From contig JACTVC010000036.1 in NCBI GenBank assembly GCA_018417955.1, forward strand, positions 413,501 to 477,500: a DNA stretch of 64,000 nt, given 5' to 3'. The position numbers and the translations under genes are program-made. The notes below the pieces were generated by a model. The model worked only from the letters and a program-made list of their open reading frames with translations, ran no database searches and was not told where the DNA came from. The first letter of the stretch is position 1, and each line of letters opens with the position of its first letter. The DNA comes from Laccaria trichodermophora (taxonomy: Eukaryota; Basidiomycota; Agaricomycetes; Agaricales; Hydnangiaceae). This document shows positions 23,232 through 34,972 of this stretch, piece by piece.

Positions 23232-23530
23232 AGGTCTTTACCATCCCCCATGAGTTCTGGTGGAATCCGGCAGATTCCAAGCGGAATGTCGGAATTCCAT
23301 GGAATTCCGATGGAAACTAGTTGGCTGGAGCCTCAGCCATTCTGGTTTCCAATTCCATGGAAATTCCAATGGAATCTGACAGAATCCAGTGGAAATGGTT
23401 GGAATCCAGGAGCCTCCTGGAACAGTTTCCATTGGAATTCCAACCAGATTCCATGGAATTCCAATGGAAAGTATATTCCAGTCAAATTCCAACAGATTCC
23501 AAGAGATTCCAATGAATTCCAATATTTCTT
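23232..23530. mobile_element. hAT-like terminus with GGAATTCC array
   Basis: AGGTCTTTACCATCCCCCAT leads into about 290 bp of ATTCCATGGAATTCC-type motifs. The tRNA-like unit below follows immediately. No second terminus or target duplication found, so this is a partial element. Confidence 0.55.
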
Positions 23531-23560
23531 GTGGTTATTATAATATATATAAAAATAAGT

Positions 23561-23640
23561 GGATGCATGAGGATTGAACTCTAGCCTCAGGAAATGTCAC
23601 GTGAAGTGTGAGCAGCAATATTTCCACTACACCATATGGC
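23561..23640 (-). other. tRNA-like unit with A and B boxes (SINE head or tRNA pseudogene)
   Basis: On the minus strand TGGTGTAGTGG (23634-23624) is a perfect polymerase III A box, and GAGTTCAATCC (23581-23571) a good B box about 42 nt on. The head resembles a tRNA, but the acceptor stem does not pair well. It runs into TTATTTTTATATATATTATA, a tail also seen on the second unit (24.1 kb). Confidence 0.6.
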
Positions 23641-23764
23641 TGTTAAAAGCCTGGCAACATTTATTCTATATAACCCATCCTCACACCCACCTTCCTAAAT
23701 GAGTCATGGCGTTTACTGGCATCACCATCAGCATCTGTGTTTTGCTGTCAACCACAACCACACC
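23641..23764. other. unassigned short stretch
   Basis: About 120 bp between the tRNA-like unit and element F. Nothing recognised. Confidence 0.3.
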
Positions 23765-24114
23765 CACAATGGAGCTCTTTACTCTCCCCCACCTATTCCT
23801 ACTGGACTCCTACTGGATTCCCGGAATCCTACTGGACTGGACTAGGACTGGGACACATTTTATGTTGGCTGATCACCATACAAATTTTGTATCCTAGTCC
23901 TAGTGGAGTCCTAGTAAACTCCTACTGGAATGATCCCAAATCACCAGGAATTGTGGAATTCTACTGGATTTTTAAGGAATGAGTCCAGTAGGAGTCCAGT
24001 AGGAGTCCAGTAGGAGTCCAGTAGGAGTCCAGTAGGAATTTCCGGGGACAGGGAGCCCAGTAGGACCAGCAGTTTGTCACTGTTGTTGTTATTATATAAT
24101 ATAAAAAAAAGCGC

Positions 24115-24190
24115 AACCTGACAGAATTGAACTCTCGACCTTATGGACATAGGGACAATACTATGAGCACTTTACCAGTTACACTAGGAA
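24115..24190 (-). other. tRNA-like unit inside element F
   Basis: On the minus strand, A box-like TGGTAAAGTGC (24177-24167) and B box GAGTTCAATTC (24134-24124), then TTTTTTTATATTATATAATA. It occupies the same position relative to the array as the unit at 23.6 kb, suggesting a shared origin. Confidence 0.5.
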
Positions 24191-24789
24191 GGCATTATTG
24201 TAGGTCATTATTATATGCTCTATATACCAACATACTGACCTCCTTCCTAGAAAGGACGTCGGCGAATTCCGCGAGTGGGAATTTTGCCCAAACCCAACAA
24301 CACTCGACAACACCACCATCACCACCCTCTTGCTCACCCACCACGAACATGTCGCCCACCACGACCACAATGGACGACGACAACACGCAACCATGACAAC
24401 AACGACGGCCACGACAGACGACAACAACAAACGACCATGGCATGCAACGACGACCCCACTCACGGACATGACAACCACCCACGAACCACGAGCGCCCACC
24501 GACACGACAAACAAGAAAGACGAGGGACAGCGACGACCCGCTCCCACCCGCCAACGATGACCATAACACCCACCACCACAAACGATGCCCGCCACCCACA
24601 AAAACAACAACTGCCGCCCACAAAAAACACCCACCGCCCATGAACGACAGCCGCCGCCCACGAAAAACACCCAGCACACCCAAACGACATCCGCCGCCCA
24701 CAAAAACACCCAGCAAACCCAAACGACGACCGCCGCCCATGAAAAACACCCACCACCCACAAATGACATCCGCCGCCCTCGAAAAACAC

Positions 24790-25090
24790 CCCGCCTATGT
24801 GTCTCTGTCCCCCTCTCTCCCACCCTCCTTCTCTCCCACCCTCCCTCTCTTCCTCCCTCCCTCCCTCTCTTCCTCCCTCCCTCCCTCTCTTCCTCCCTCC
24901 CTCCCTCCCTCCCTCCCTCCCTCCCTCCCTCCCTCCCTCTCTTCCTCCCTCCCTCCCTCTCTTCCTCTCTCCACCTCTCTCACCCCCTCCCCCCTCCATC
25001 ATTTCACTTCACTCACTTCCCCTCCTTCCATAGCTCTCTCCCTCCACCACTCCCTCCATCACTCCATCACTCCCTCCCCCTCCCTCATTA
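24790..25090 (+). repeat. polypyrimidine tract of element F
   Basis: CCCTCCCTCTCTTCCTCC units, about 300 bp, nearly pure pyrimidine on the plus strand. Confidence 0.9.
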
Positions 25091-25449
25091 CATTAGTAAA
25101 ATATCTTTCTGTATTTAGTTGTCATTTCACAATACAACATTTGTTTAAATGTGAATTTTGAATAGAAATTTGAAGTTCTGACTTGGTAATACATTGAAGT
25201 TGATATTCCAGTGGGAATCCAGTAGGAATCCAGTAGGACTTCAATGTGTGGAGCATTTCATCTAATTTGTTTAAGTCCAGTTGGAGTCCAGTTGGAGTCC
25301 AGTAGGAGGGGGAATGGAGAAATATGTGAAAATGCCTTTTTGGAAATTTTGTTAAAATCCGGTAGGAATCCAGTAGGAATCCTACTGGAGTCCCGGAGTC
25401 CAGTAGGAATAGGTGGGGGAGTGATAAGTATTGCCACAATGAGGTCTTT

Positions 25450-25890
25450 ATTGCGATTTTCATTAGTTATCTAGCCAGTATCATTGGATATTTCATTAGG
25501 TACATGAGTGATATCATTTTGTGATTTTCAATGGTTACTTTGGCAATATCATTGGAAATTTCATAAGCTACTTGGGCAATATCATTGTGAGTTTCATAAA
25601 TTATGTGGCCAGTATCATTGAAAATTTCATTAGCTGGTTGTGCAATATCATTGGCAATTTCATTAGCTACTTGGGCAATATCATTGTGCTTTTCATAAAT
25701 TATGTGGCTATTATCATTGGAAATTTCATTAGCTGGTTGTACAATATCATTGGCAATTTCATTGCGCTTTTCATAAATTATGTGGCCAGTATCATTGGAA
25801 ATTTCATTAGCTGGTTGTACAATATCATTGGCAATTTCATTAACTACTTGGGCAATATCATTGTGCTTTTCATAAATTGCTTTTTCATTA
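25450..25890. repeat. 33-bp minisatellite (sat1), left copy
   Basis: Units such as TTTCATTAGCTGGTTGTGCA and ATATCATTGGCAATTTCATT repeat about every 33 bp. One plus frame is open for 142 codons (25521-25949), reading hydrophobic 11-residue units (NIIGNFISYLG, SIIGNFISWLY). The right-arm copy (46620-47300) is open for 230 codons on its minus strand. Confidence 0.85.
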
Positions 25891-25894
25891 GAAA

Positions 25895-26215
25895 AGTTTG
25901 TAGTGACCGCTTTTTGAGACTACAAAAGTTTGTAGTGTGTGCTTTTTGATTAGAAAAGTTTGTAGTGTCCGCTTATTGATTAGAAAAGTTTGTAGTGACC
26001 ACTTTTTGAGACTACAAAACTTTGTAGTGTGTGCTTTTTCATGTGCGGTTTTTCATTAAAAAAGTTTGCAGTGTCCCCTTTTTTTGTCATTAGAAAGGTT
26101 TGTGGCATCTGCTTTTTCATTAGAAAAGTTGGTAGTGTCTGCTCTTTGAGACTATAGATCTTGTGGCGTGTGCCTTTTAATTGGAAGAGTTTGTAGTGTC
26201 TCAATCTGTGTTATG
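25895..26215. repeat. TTTGTAGTG minisatellite (sat2), left outer copy
   Basis: Units of AGAAAAGTTTGTAGTGTCCG followed by CTTTTTGAGACTACAAA. The reverse-complement array is at 45690-46185. Related arrays flank the palindrome centre (40270-40638 and 41415-41800). Confidence 0.85.
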
Positions 26216-26409
26216 GGGATGAGGTTGAAGGACTGTCATCATATGTCAGTGCTGCAGCATTAGGGAGGCACAAAGTTGGCCACCGTCCACCATCGCTTTT
26301 TGCCTTCACGCATTTGATCGCATCATATGATCATTTTTAAAGTCCGCTTTGTCATGTCGATACAATGCTGAATAGATATCTCATACAATCCTTTCCTGCC
26401 TGTTGAAGG

Positions 26410-27718
26410 ATGCCTCAACTCTCCACGCACCAGGACTTGGTAAACCAGTACATCCTCTTGATGCTTATGCATCAGATTTTTACACCGGCAGATCGGCAAA
26501 CAATCGAACAGAGGCAGAAAGAAAATGATCTGGATATCAACACCTTGCTCTTGATCCTCCTTACATGCTATCCGAATGGACGGCCAACCGTTCCAAAGCT
26601 AGGGAACATGGGCCTTGCCTGGGATTATGCAGAAAATCCAGCAAACCATCACTGCTTTGTCAAAATGCTCTGTGTAACACCTCTTGTCTTCCAAACCATC
26701 CTCACTCTGATCGAGGATCATCCTGTTTTCACTAATAGCTCAAACAATGCCCAAGCTCCCATTGAGCAGCAGCTAGCCACCACTCTTTTTCGAATGGGAA
26801 GGTATGGAAATGGAGCTTCTGTGGAGATATTGCATGACAAGCAGGCTGTTCTGAGGGGTCTGTTGAAAACTACACCGACCGATGTTTTGAGGCGATTGAG
26901 TCTCTTCATGAGCTTTTTGTGCAGAGGTTAACCTCAGCAGAAAAGGAAGCAGAGAAGTGGTGGATGGATGAGCATCTTGGCTTCAAAGGAAAGTGGCAAG
27001 AGGGTTGGGTGATGTATGATGGGACCATCATTGTTCTCTACAAAAAACCTGGGCTTAATGGTGATGCGTATTACACGAGAAAAGGGAATTATGGTCTTAA
27101 TACCCAGGTGAATCTTTCTCACATGTTCTTTTCTTTAACCTCACATTGGTGTAGATTGGAAAGATACCATCAAATCTCTGTATCGTTGATTATTCCCATG
27201 GAATGACTGGCTCAGCTCACGATGCCACAGCATTTGAGCATACAACAGCTGCAAAATATCCTGACTGGTTTTTCGAAGGCGAGGAATTTGCCTGGGAAGA
27301 TTTTGCATATGCTGTCAATTCTCGTACAATTCCAGTCCACAAGAAACCTGCATCAGATGATCCTGCAAATGCGTTATTTGACAAAGCTGTTGCTCATCTT
27401 CGCGTCTGATCAGAGCATTGCATGGGTGCTCTGAAATGTCGATTCCAGTGTCTTCGAGGCCTTCACGTCAGAATCAATTCAAAACAAGATCATCATGATG
27501 CATGCCATTGGACTACAATTGCCATCATCCTTCATAACCTCATTATTGATGTTGAGGGCTCAAAATCAGCAGGCCATTTTGGACAGGACCATGGCCATGC
27601 TGAAGAATACATTGACAGAGGTCAGCGAGATGCAGCTCTTGAAGGTGAAGATGGTGAAGATGTTGAGACAAAGAGGAAAGAGCTGGTTACTGAGTTGTTG
27701 GCATTTTCGGAGATGTAA
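26410..27718 (+). pseudogene. Harbinger-type DDE nuclease (DDE_Tnp_4 family), inactivated
   Basis: Starts at ATG 26410. The first exon has YPNGRPTVPK and RMGRYGNGAS; the reading frame slips near 26825, then CSEGSVENYTDRCFEAIE resumes. One 47-bp intron (27108-27154, GTGAAT..GTAG). Catalytic residues: D in YDGT (codon 27018), D in GSAHDATAF (27221) and E in SEHCMGALK (27413). The C-terminal region RINSKQDHHDACHWTT..ILHN is typical of the family. Stops TGA at 26835-26837 and 27407-27409 both replace an expected arginine. In intact elements this enzyme cuts at the TIRs together with the SANT partner. Confidence 0.85.
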
Positions 27719-27843
27719 CATGGTCCAGAAACATATATATTATTCAATAGCTCAATGGGTATAATTGGAATAGGAGAATTACATGTAAAAAGGAGAGATA
27801 AGGATGGGAAAATAAGGATGGGAAGAAATGAAAGAGATAGGGA

Positions 27844-28987
27844 TTAAAGAGATTGATCAGCAGTGTAAAAATTGGCATCATCCCAATCAGGAGAGAACTG
27901 ATGCATATTCTGATGTTTTGCAGGAGGACCACCACCCTCAAGCTCAGCCTTCTTCTCAAGATATGTCTCCCTATCGTAAATCCCTAGCTTGAATTCATCG
28001 AGAAGATGTGCTCGTTTCTGGATGAGCAGCTTCTCCTTTGCCTCATCACTCCACATCTTGTTGTTCTTCCTGTGAAAATAAATGAGGTTTATTAAACATG
28101 AATGAACATTAGAGCAAGAGACTTACTCCTGCATGTCGAGAAGGGTATCAAGAAGGGTACGTTTCTGCGGCACCTTCTCGATATTCAAACAAGCCTTGTT
28201 AATAGCCTCTTGTGAGATCGCTGAAAACTTGGGAGCACATTTGCCAGCAGAAACAGGAGGCCGTGCATCAGCAGAAATGGGAGGCTGTGCGTCGGCGGAA
28301 ATGGGAGGCTGTGTGTCAGTGTTCTGGGGCAATTCCACAGGAACAGGTGTCCTGTTGGCGTTAACAATTGCCTGGGTGACATCTGTACCAAATGTATGAG
28401 TGGCAGGGCGAGCTGGGGTAGATGGAGGAGCCAGGTCAACAGCTGAGCCAGCTGTGGAGTCTCCTGTGTCATCGGGAGGCTGGAACCACACTGTCTTTCA
28501 ACCTTGTGGACCAAGCGCAGTGGTTACAACAATAGGAGTGACATTGGGACGGGTGGCAAAGATCTTGTGGAGACAGGTAAAGAATTTGAAGTCCTTTTCA
28601 ATTTGCTCTGTTAACAAAGACATCAATGCGAGTATGAGAGTTGAGTTTGATTGGAAATACGCACACCAGAGGTTGAGAGCATCCACTGGAGTTGTGTCAT
28701 TTGGACCTTCACCTGGGATGTAGTATTTCATGTGCTCCTCTTGCGAATTCTCGCAGTTCTCATCCTCAAGACCACCCCCAGTCTGTCGAAGTCAAGCAGC
28801 GTGCTTTCAGTATGTTTTGGTCAATCTTGTTGAGGAAATTAGAATCAGAAAAATAGAAAATAAACCTTTACCTTTCGAGCCTGTAGTTGACATCCTTCTC
28901 ACATTCCGTGATGAATTCCCAGACTAGCCTGTCATCGTTCTCTGCCCAAGGGATGTCCAGGATCCTGGGCTTAGTGCCTTTGGCCAT
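27844..28987 (-). pseudogene. SANT/Myb-like Harbinger accessory protein, inactivated
   Basis: ATG at 28987-28985 opens MAKGTKPRILDIPW followed by WEFITECEKDV, a SANT/Myb-like start. After an intron (about 28871-28783) the frame reads YYIPGEGPNDTTPVDALNLW, is stopped by TGA at 28500-28498, and continues as TVWFQPPDDTGD with three copies of QPPISADA-type repeats. A second intron (GTAAGT, about 28133-28068) precedes a charged C-terminus (WSDEAKEKLLIQKRAHLLDE). I could not make the phase of the first intron fit exactly. Its family partners guide nuclease to the ends. Confidence 0.65.
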
Positions 28988-29394
28988 ATTAGATAAAGAG
29001 CGTGGTTATTCTATAGTAGATGGGAGAGTAAGGACTGTGGTGCATGTGCAGGATCGACACGCGTGAGGGAAGGGAGGAAGATAACATAATCTGTCACAGT
29101 TTGGTCACATCGGGCTTTGAAAAAATGATCATATGACATGTGAAGGCGAAAAGCAACAGCGGATGGCAGCCAACTTTGTGCCTCCCTATTAGTTTTTGGC
29201 GTCATGCACAAGTTGTCTTTCACATTAGGAAAAACCTTTCATATTGATACCTAATGTAAGGATATGGCTGAATGATTGACATGACTTTACATATTGCTAT
29301 TGCCACTTCAGTCACCCATTTTTGGGTACCTATGAGGTTATCCAATTCTTTGAATTAGGGAACCTTAGTGGTACCCCATTCCAGAGTGGTATGA

Positions 29395-29575
29395 CCCTCA
29401 TACCAATTCCATCATACCATGGTATGGATACCACATACCATTCCACCTCATACCATACCATACCATACCATTCCACCTCATACCATACCATACCATACCA
29501 TACCATACCATACCATACCATTCCATACCATACCATACCATTCCATACCATTCCATACCATACCATCATTCCATA
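29395..29575. repeat. CATAC pentanucleotide microsatellite, left arm
   Basis: Tandem ACCATACCAT units with ACCATTCC variants. The same tract is reversed at 45190-45345. Confidence 0.95.
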
Positions 29576-30769
29576 GCTGTCACAGGGTGTCTGGGGTCCT
29601 TTTTACAAAATATGAAAATTATTTCTCCAGGCTGCAATACTGATCCATTGGGCTCCATTTTTTGTGGACTGGTTCTTCAGATTTCTTCAGACATTTTAAG
29701 CTACAAGTGGAGGCTATAGGGTGAACTTGATCCTTTGAAAATTAGCTTGATTGGGCTTTATCCCAGGGTTTGGCCATTTACACTGTGGATAATCCATCAC
29801 AAGCCACTTAAAAGTGTATATCTTGCCAGGCCATTTATATTCATGACAAATAAATTAATGTTGTATCCATCACAATGGCATGGCCTCTGAAGGAAAACAA
29901 GAATTTTGCAAGACTTTATTCATTGCAAAGGCATGAACTTTAGCCAAATTACTACCCAAGGCAAGGATGCCTTCTTCAGATAGAATATATTTAAAATTTG
30001 CCATTTATGAAGTATGGGGTCATTCCATAGGAATGGGATCATCAAAAAACTTGGATTTGGAATCTCCTCATATCTGCCACTCAGCAGAGCTGGCATTGTG
30101 GGGAATTTTGATTTGAACATATGAACACAAGCAGACCAAGACTTTTAATTACAAGCTTCAAGGTATCATTATTAAATATAGCTATTCTAATTTAAATCAA
30201 AATTCTGTCTTTCATACAATTAATCAGGGATGGTGAAGAAGTCCATAACATTGACAGCAATATGAACAAATGCTATGGACATTCACCTATGAGGGAGCAA
30301 CTTGGGAGATGCTCTTGGAACAGATTGCCAATTCCTTATCCCACATGTCTTCAGAATCATACAATAGAGATGGAATCATACTGTACCAGAGAATAGGCAA
30401 GGGATAAATGGTTGAGTTGATGTTGTGGTTCCATGTAACAGTACTGTAACTGCAACTGTGACCCTGGAACTGGAGCACTGTCACCCAATGCAGGGCTCTG
30501 GTATCATGGAGTGGAGGCATAAGACTGCCTAGCTGTAGCTGTGACTCAAACCACATGTAATAAATGTTGTGGCAAGAAGTAGATATATTTGTTATGAACG
30601 CAACACAATATATTAAGATGACAAATATAAGGAAATATGATGGTCCTATGTCATGCATAATGAAAGTACAGTACTACCACGCCATTACACATGAGACAGA
30701 TGCCAGCTAAGATCATTGAACAGAATATACAGGATGACAGGTTACCATAAGTACTGTAGGAATGGAATC

Positions 30770-31245
30770 ATACCATAGAAATGGAATCATACCATAGAAA
30801 TGGAATCATACCAAAGAGATGGGATTGTACCAATGGAATCATCCCATAGAGGTGGAATCATACCAATGGAATCATACCAAAGAGATGGGATTGTACCAAC
30901 GGAATCATACCATAGGAATGGAATCATCCCATAGAGGCGGAATCATACCAATGGAATCATACCAAAGAGATGGTATCATACCAACGGAATCATACCAAAG
31001 AGATGGTATCATACCAACGGAATCATACCATAGGAATGGAATCATCCCATAGAGGCGGAATCATTCCAATGGAATCATACCAAAGAGATGGGATCATACC
31101 ATAGGAATCATACCATAGGAATGGAATCATCCCATAGAGGCGGAATCATTCCAATGGAATCATACCAAAGAGATGGGATCATACCATAGGAATGGAATCA
31201 TCCCATAGAGACAGAATCATACCAATGGAATCATACCAGAGATTC
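30770..31245. repeat. GGAATCATACC array, left arm
   Basis: About 15-20 units built from GGAATCATACCA and ATAGAGATGG. The reverse-complement array is at 43535-44005. In position and motif style it parallels the arrays of the hAT-like elements. Confidence 0.9.
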
Positions 31246-31402
31246 CACTTACAAGTGATGTGACTTATTACTTATCACTTCTGCTGATAACTTAATCCTT
31301 ATGACATTTAAATATCATCATTTAGAGCTCAACAGATAAAATTAAGATGTATTTAATTAATAACTACATAGAGGTATTTTAATACATTCAATGTTACATA
31401 AA

Positions 31403-31985
31403 GGGAGGAGGGAGGGAGGGAAGGGGGAAGGGAGGGAGTAAGGGAGTTATTAAGGGATAGAGTAAGAGAGGGATTAAGGGGGGGAGTAAGAGAGGGATTA
31501 AGGGAGGGAAGGGAAGGGAAGGGAAGGGAGGAGGGAGTGAAGGGGAGGAGGGAGGGAGGGAAGGGAGGAGGAAGGGAGGGAAGGGAGGAGGAAGGGAGGA
31601 GGAAGGGAGGGAAGAGAGGAGGAAGGGAGGGAAGGGAGGAGGAAGGGAGGGAAGGGAGCAGGGAGTGAGGGAAGGGAGCAGGGAGTGAGGGAAGGGGGGA
31701 GTGGGGGAGGGAGTGAGGGAAGGGGGGGGAGTGAGGGAAGGGGAGAATAAGTGAGGGAGAGGGGAGGGAGGGTTGAGAGTGGTTTCACGGCCCTTGTCGC
31801 GGTTTGCTGATGGTGGTGGTCAAAGGGGGAGGGAGGGAAGGGGGGAGTGAGTGAGGGAAGGGGGGAGTGAGCAAGTGAAGGGGGGAGGGAGTGAGGGAAG
31901 GGGGAGGAAGTAAGTAAAGGGGTAGGAAGTAAGTAAAGGGGGGAGGGAGTGAGGGAGAGGGAAGGGAGGGAAGGAGTGTTGGGCA
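31403..31985 (+). repeat. polypurine tract, left arm (583 bp)
   Basis: GGGAGGGAAGGGAGGAGGAA units, the longest purine tract in the window. The reverse-complement pyrimidine tract is at 43015-43367. Confidence 0.9.
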
Positions 31986-32429
31986 ATGGGTAGTGCTGGG
32001 TCCTCGTTGCCGTGCGTGCAGCGTGGTGCTGGCGCTCCGTGTGTCTTCGTCGTCGTCGTTTGTTGTTCGCCCTTCGGTGTCCTCGTCGTTCCGTTGTTGT
32101 GCGTAGGTGTCGATTCGCGCCATGACGTGGGGAGGTGATGTTGCGTTAGTGAGGTGGGGGTGAAAGTGAAAGGGGGGGGGGTGCTTACCGTATCCAAAAT
32201 AAAATGACAACGATGACTTACTGTCGTCGTCGTTGCCACGTCTCGTCGCCGCGATGTGGTGTTGGGCCTTCGTCCCCATTCGTTGAAGGTGGCGGTGGGC
32301 GCACGTAGATGCTCCTCGTGGTTCGTCGATGGTGCTGCTGGGCGCTCGGCCCCATTGGTCGACGGTGGCGGTGGGCGCTCGTGGACGGTGGTAGGTTAAG
32401 GTGGTGCTGGGCCCTTATCGCCGTGGGTC
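31986..32429. repeat. CpG-rich low-complexity core, left arm (continues at 33951-34270)
   Basis: GTCGTCGTCGTTTG and GGTGGGCGCTCGT-type units. The homologous but more diverged core on the right arm is 42130-42985. No gene; frames are low-complexity in all phases. Confidence 0.6.
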
Positions 32430-32437
32430 AACAATGG

Positions 32438-33950
32438 AGGTCTTTACTCTCCTCCATGAGTTCCTGCGGATTCCGCCGGATTCCCACTGGAAAGTCGGAA
32501 TTCCAAGGAATTCCATGGAATTTCTATGGAAAGCAATTGGCTGGAGCATCAGCCATTTTGGTTTCCAATTCCATGGAAATTCCCACTTTTTTCCAAGGAA
32601 TTCCAATGGAAATGGTCGGATTCCGGGAGGCTCCAGGAATGATTCCAGATGGAATCCAAGGAATTCCATTGTTATGTATTATTCCTTGTTTATTTTCGAT
32701 GGATAACAAACAACATTTGTTTGGCAAACATGCTCACCAAACACGGCCACTCTTTTCTTCCACCACCACCACCACCACCACATGCTCGTCACCGCCGCCA
32801 ACGCCACGCCACCACCGTCGCCCTTCAACAACAACACGGCCACGCCACGTCACCAAACGACGACCACCAAGTGCCCACGAAAACGCCCCGGCACCCACGA
32901 AAACCATACCCCACCCACGAAAACGCCCCACCGCCACTGAAAAACACGAGCGCCCACCAAAAAACATGCACCGCCCACCAAAAAACACGCGCCGCCCACC
33001 GAAAAACACGTACCGCCCACACAACGGCTCCACGCCAACACGTCCACGCCAACGCCGCCCACGACGACGCCCCAGTGCCCACGACAACGACAACGCCGAC
33101 GCCCACAGTGCCACGTCACACGCCGCCCACGAACACACACACACCCCAGCGCCCACGAATATCACCCGGCGCCCAACGGACAACAGGCAGCACCCACACG
33201 CAAAAACACCGGCACGCGACGAAAACGCGAACACGCGATGAAAACGCGAACACGCGACGAGGTGACAACGAAATGGGACACGACGATGCGACGCCGACAC
33301 GAGACGACGATAGGTGAGTTTCCAGCTACACCCCTCTCCCTTCCACCATTCCCTCCCTCCCTCCTCCCCCCTTTCCCCCTTTCTTGTCCCTCCCCTTTTC
33401 TTCCCTCTTTCTTGTCCCTCCCCCCTTCTTCCCTCTTTCTTGTCCCTTCCCCCTTTCTTGTCCCTCCCCCTTCCTTCCCTCTTTCTTGTCCCTCCCCCTT
33501 CCTTCCCTCTTTCTTGTCCTTCCCTCTTCCTCCCTCCCCTGCCTTGTTCTTCCCTCTTCCTTGTCCCTCTCAAATATGAATACACTCCACCTTGTCCCTC
33601 CCCTCCCCCCTCCCTTTAAGATAAACTGTGTAGTGTGTGTAATAATATATTTCAAATACATAACAACTCAATTTGTGTGACTTCTACATGTGAATTTTAT
33701 AAGGAAATATGAGTAGGAAGTCATCAGGATAAGGGGAATTTGACTGGAATTTCCATTCAAATTCCACTGGGAATCCATAGGAATCATTCTGGAAGTTCCA
33801 TGGAATTTCCCTGGAATTCCACTGGGAATCCATGGGAATCCACAGGAATTGTACATTCCTACCATTCCTGCGGATTCCCAGTGGAATTCCAACATTCCGT
33901 GGGAATCCGGCGGAATCCGCCGGAACTCATGGAGGAGGGTAAAGTACTGC
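32438..33950. mobile_element. hAT-like element E (1,513 bp)
   Basis: Ends AGGTCTTTACTCTCCTCCAT and, reversed, GCAGTACTTTACCCTCCTCC. Flanked on both sides by AACAATGG (32430-32437 and 33951-33958), a perfect 8-bp target duplication. Arrays of GGAATTCC motifs at 32455-32670 and 33735-33930; the ACAAACAACATTTGTTTGGC block at about 32706; a CpG-rich core to 33320; pyrimidine tract 33345-33612; AT-rich block. Its ATTGTGT.. AT-rich segment matches that of element B reversed. No transposase; Pro/Thr-rich frames up to 310 codons are compositional. Confidence 0.9.
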
Positions 33951-34270
33951 AACAATGGCAGTGGGCGCTTGTCGTCGTTCGTCGACGTGGTGATGGATCC
34001 TCAGCGCCATTCGTCGATGGTGGAGGTGGGCGCGTGTCGATGGTGGTTGGCGGTCGTCGAGGTGCTGGTGATGGGTGCTCGTCGCCATGGTGGTGGTGGG
34101 GCCTCGGCACCGTTCATGTGTTGGGCCGTCGTCTCCATTCGTCCATGGTGGCGGTGAGCGCTCGTGGATGGTGGTGGGCGCTCGTCTCCGTTGCTGGTGC
34201 TCAGCGCTTGTTGCCGTTCATGGATGCTGCTGGTCGTCGTTGGTGTCGAGGGTGTGGTGGTGGTTGAAGA

Positions 34271-34601
34271 AAGAAGCCACGTCACAGGTTGTGACATTGG
34301 CATCATCTTCACACTCGCACGTGAGATCACAATCATCACATGCAGATGACCTCATGTGACGATCACGACCAAAGTTGTAGTGTCTACTGTTTCTATTGTT
34401 GTTTCATTACAAAAGTCTGTATTGTCCCCTTTTTCTACTAAAAAAGTTTGTAGTGTCCCCTTCCCTTAATAGAGGTTCTGGTCTCGTGCTTGGCTGTGTT
34501 TAAAATCAATGTGTTGCCAAGTCGTCATCCAAACCCATCCTTTTGCATCCATCCAATCCTTGCATGTTTTTGATGGGGAAATTGATGGGGTATATGCTTA
34601 A
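34271..34601. repeat. palindrome left arm immediately 5' of the Ngaro insertion
   Basis: Aligns to 41909-42120 reversed; shared blocks include TTGCCAAGTCGTCATCCAAA and TTTTTGATGGGGAAATTGAT. No gene. Confidence 0.85.
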
Positions 34602-34934
34602 TCGAGTTTAAACAAGGTGTTTACTCAAGTCCAATGAAAACCGACCAAGGCTAAGTTGCACGCGTACAACCGCAGTCATGTGTCCGCTGACACATGACTA
34701 CTAAGAGCCGCTGCTCTCAACCCACGTAATCCACACCTGGATACGCACTTCGAGGACCTAACATATTTTTAGGTCAGCCCCTCACGGTTGAGGAGTGAGA
34801 TTGAGACGCCCCTTTCCGCCAGGCTCTTGTCTTGACATCTCACTCCTCAACCAGGTATGATTTCTCATTCTCTATCTAGGCTCTCGTCTTGATATTTTAC
34901 TCCGCTATCCAGTAACATACGTCTTTCTCGTCAC
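34602..34934 (+). repeat. Ngaro split direct repeat A1
   Basis: Begins TCGAGTTTAAACAAGG and ends TCTTTCTCGTCAC. It contains internal complementary blocks (GGTTGAGGAGTGAGAT with ATCTCACTCCTCAACC) able to fold. Probably holds the promoter. Confidence 0.95.
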
Positions 34935-34972
34935 ATCCAATACAACGTATTCATCGTCCCTCACTTAAACTG

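Larger units (their letters stand above)
23773..25434. mobile_element. hAT-like element F (1.66 kb) carrying a tRNA-like unit
   Basis: Ends AGCTCTTTACTCTCCCCCAC and, reversed, GCAATACTTATCACTCCCCC. Flanks CACAATGG (23765-23772) and CACAATGA (25435-25442) are a 7/8 target duplication. Arrays of AGTAGGAGTCC-type motifs lie at 23795-24045 and 25205-25405. Inside are a tRNA-like unit (24115-24190), a CpG-rich low-complexity core (24250-24780), a pyrimidine tract (24790-25090) and an AT-rich block. No transposase; the 177-214-codon frames here are low-complexity. Confidence 0.8.
26262..29187. mobile_element. PIF/Harbinger transposon, two genes, decayed
   Basis: Inverted ends AGGGAGGCACAAAGTTGGC (26262 onward) and its complement ending at 29187 match over about 80 bp, including GCCTTCAC and ATATGATCATTTTT blocks. 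Both sides are flanked by ATT (26259-26261, 29188-29190), a 3-bp target duplication. The cargo is the classic pair: a DDE nuclease on plus and a SANT/Myb-like protein on minus, convergent with about 125 bp between their stops. The element interrupts the left arm of the palindrome; the right arm has no such insertion. Confidence 0.9.
29191..31985. repeat. left outer arm of the palindrome (near-identical to 42980-45470 reversed)
   Basis: From about 29290 to 31820 the sequence is an almost exact reverse complement of 45470-42980, including a 123-codon frame (30658-30287 minus) that equals 44107-44478 plus. Contents in order: a CATAC microsatellite (29395-29575), AT-rich non-coding DNA (29580-30765), a GGAATCATACC array (30770-31245) and a polypurine tract (31403-31985). 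No recognisable gene. Confidence 0.9.

Noticed and set aside
23561..23640. Functional tRNA gene
   Set aside because: A and B boxes are good, but the acceptor stem does not pair convincingly and the unit is joined to a transposon array.
25895..26215. CRISPR-like array
   Set aside because: Units are contiguous minisatellite repeats without unique spacers, in a eukaryotic TE context.
30287..30658. Conserved 123-codon frame identical on both palindrome arms (also 44107-44478)
   Set aside because: Its identity follows from near-identical DNA of the arms; no domain, and neighbouring non-coding DNA is equally identical.
30770..31245. Telomeric or subtelomeric repeat
   Set aside because: The units are internal, mirrored on a palindrome arm, and do not resemble TTAGGG-type telomere repeats.
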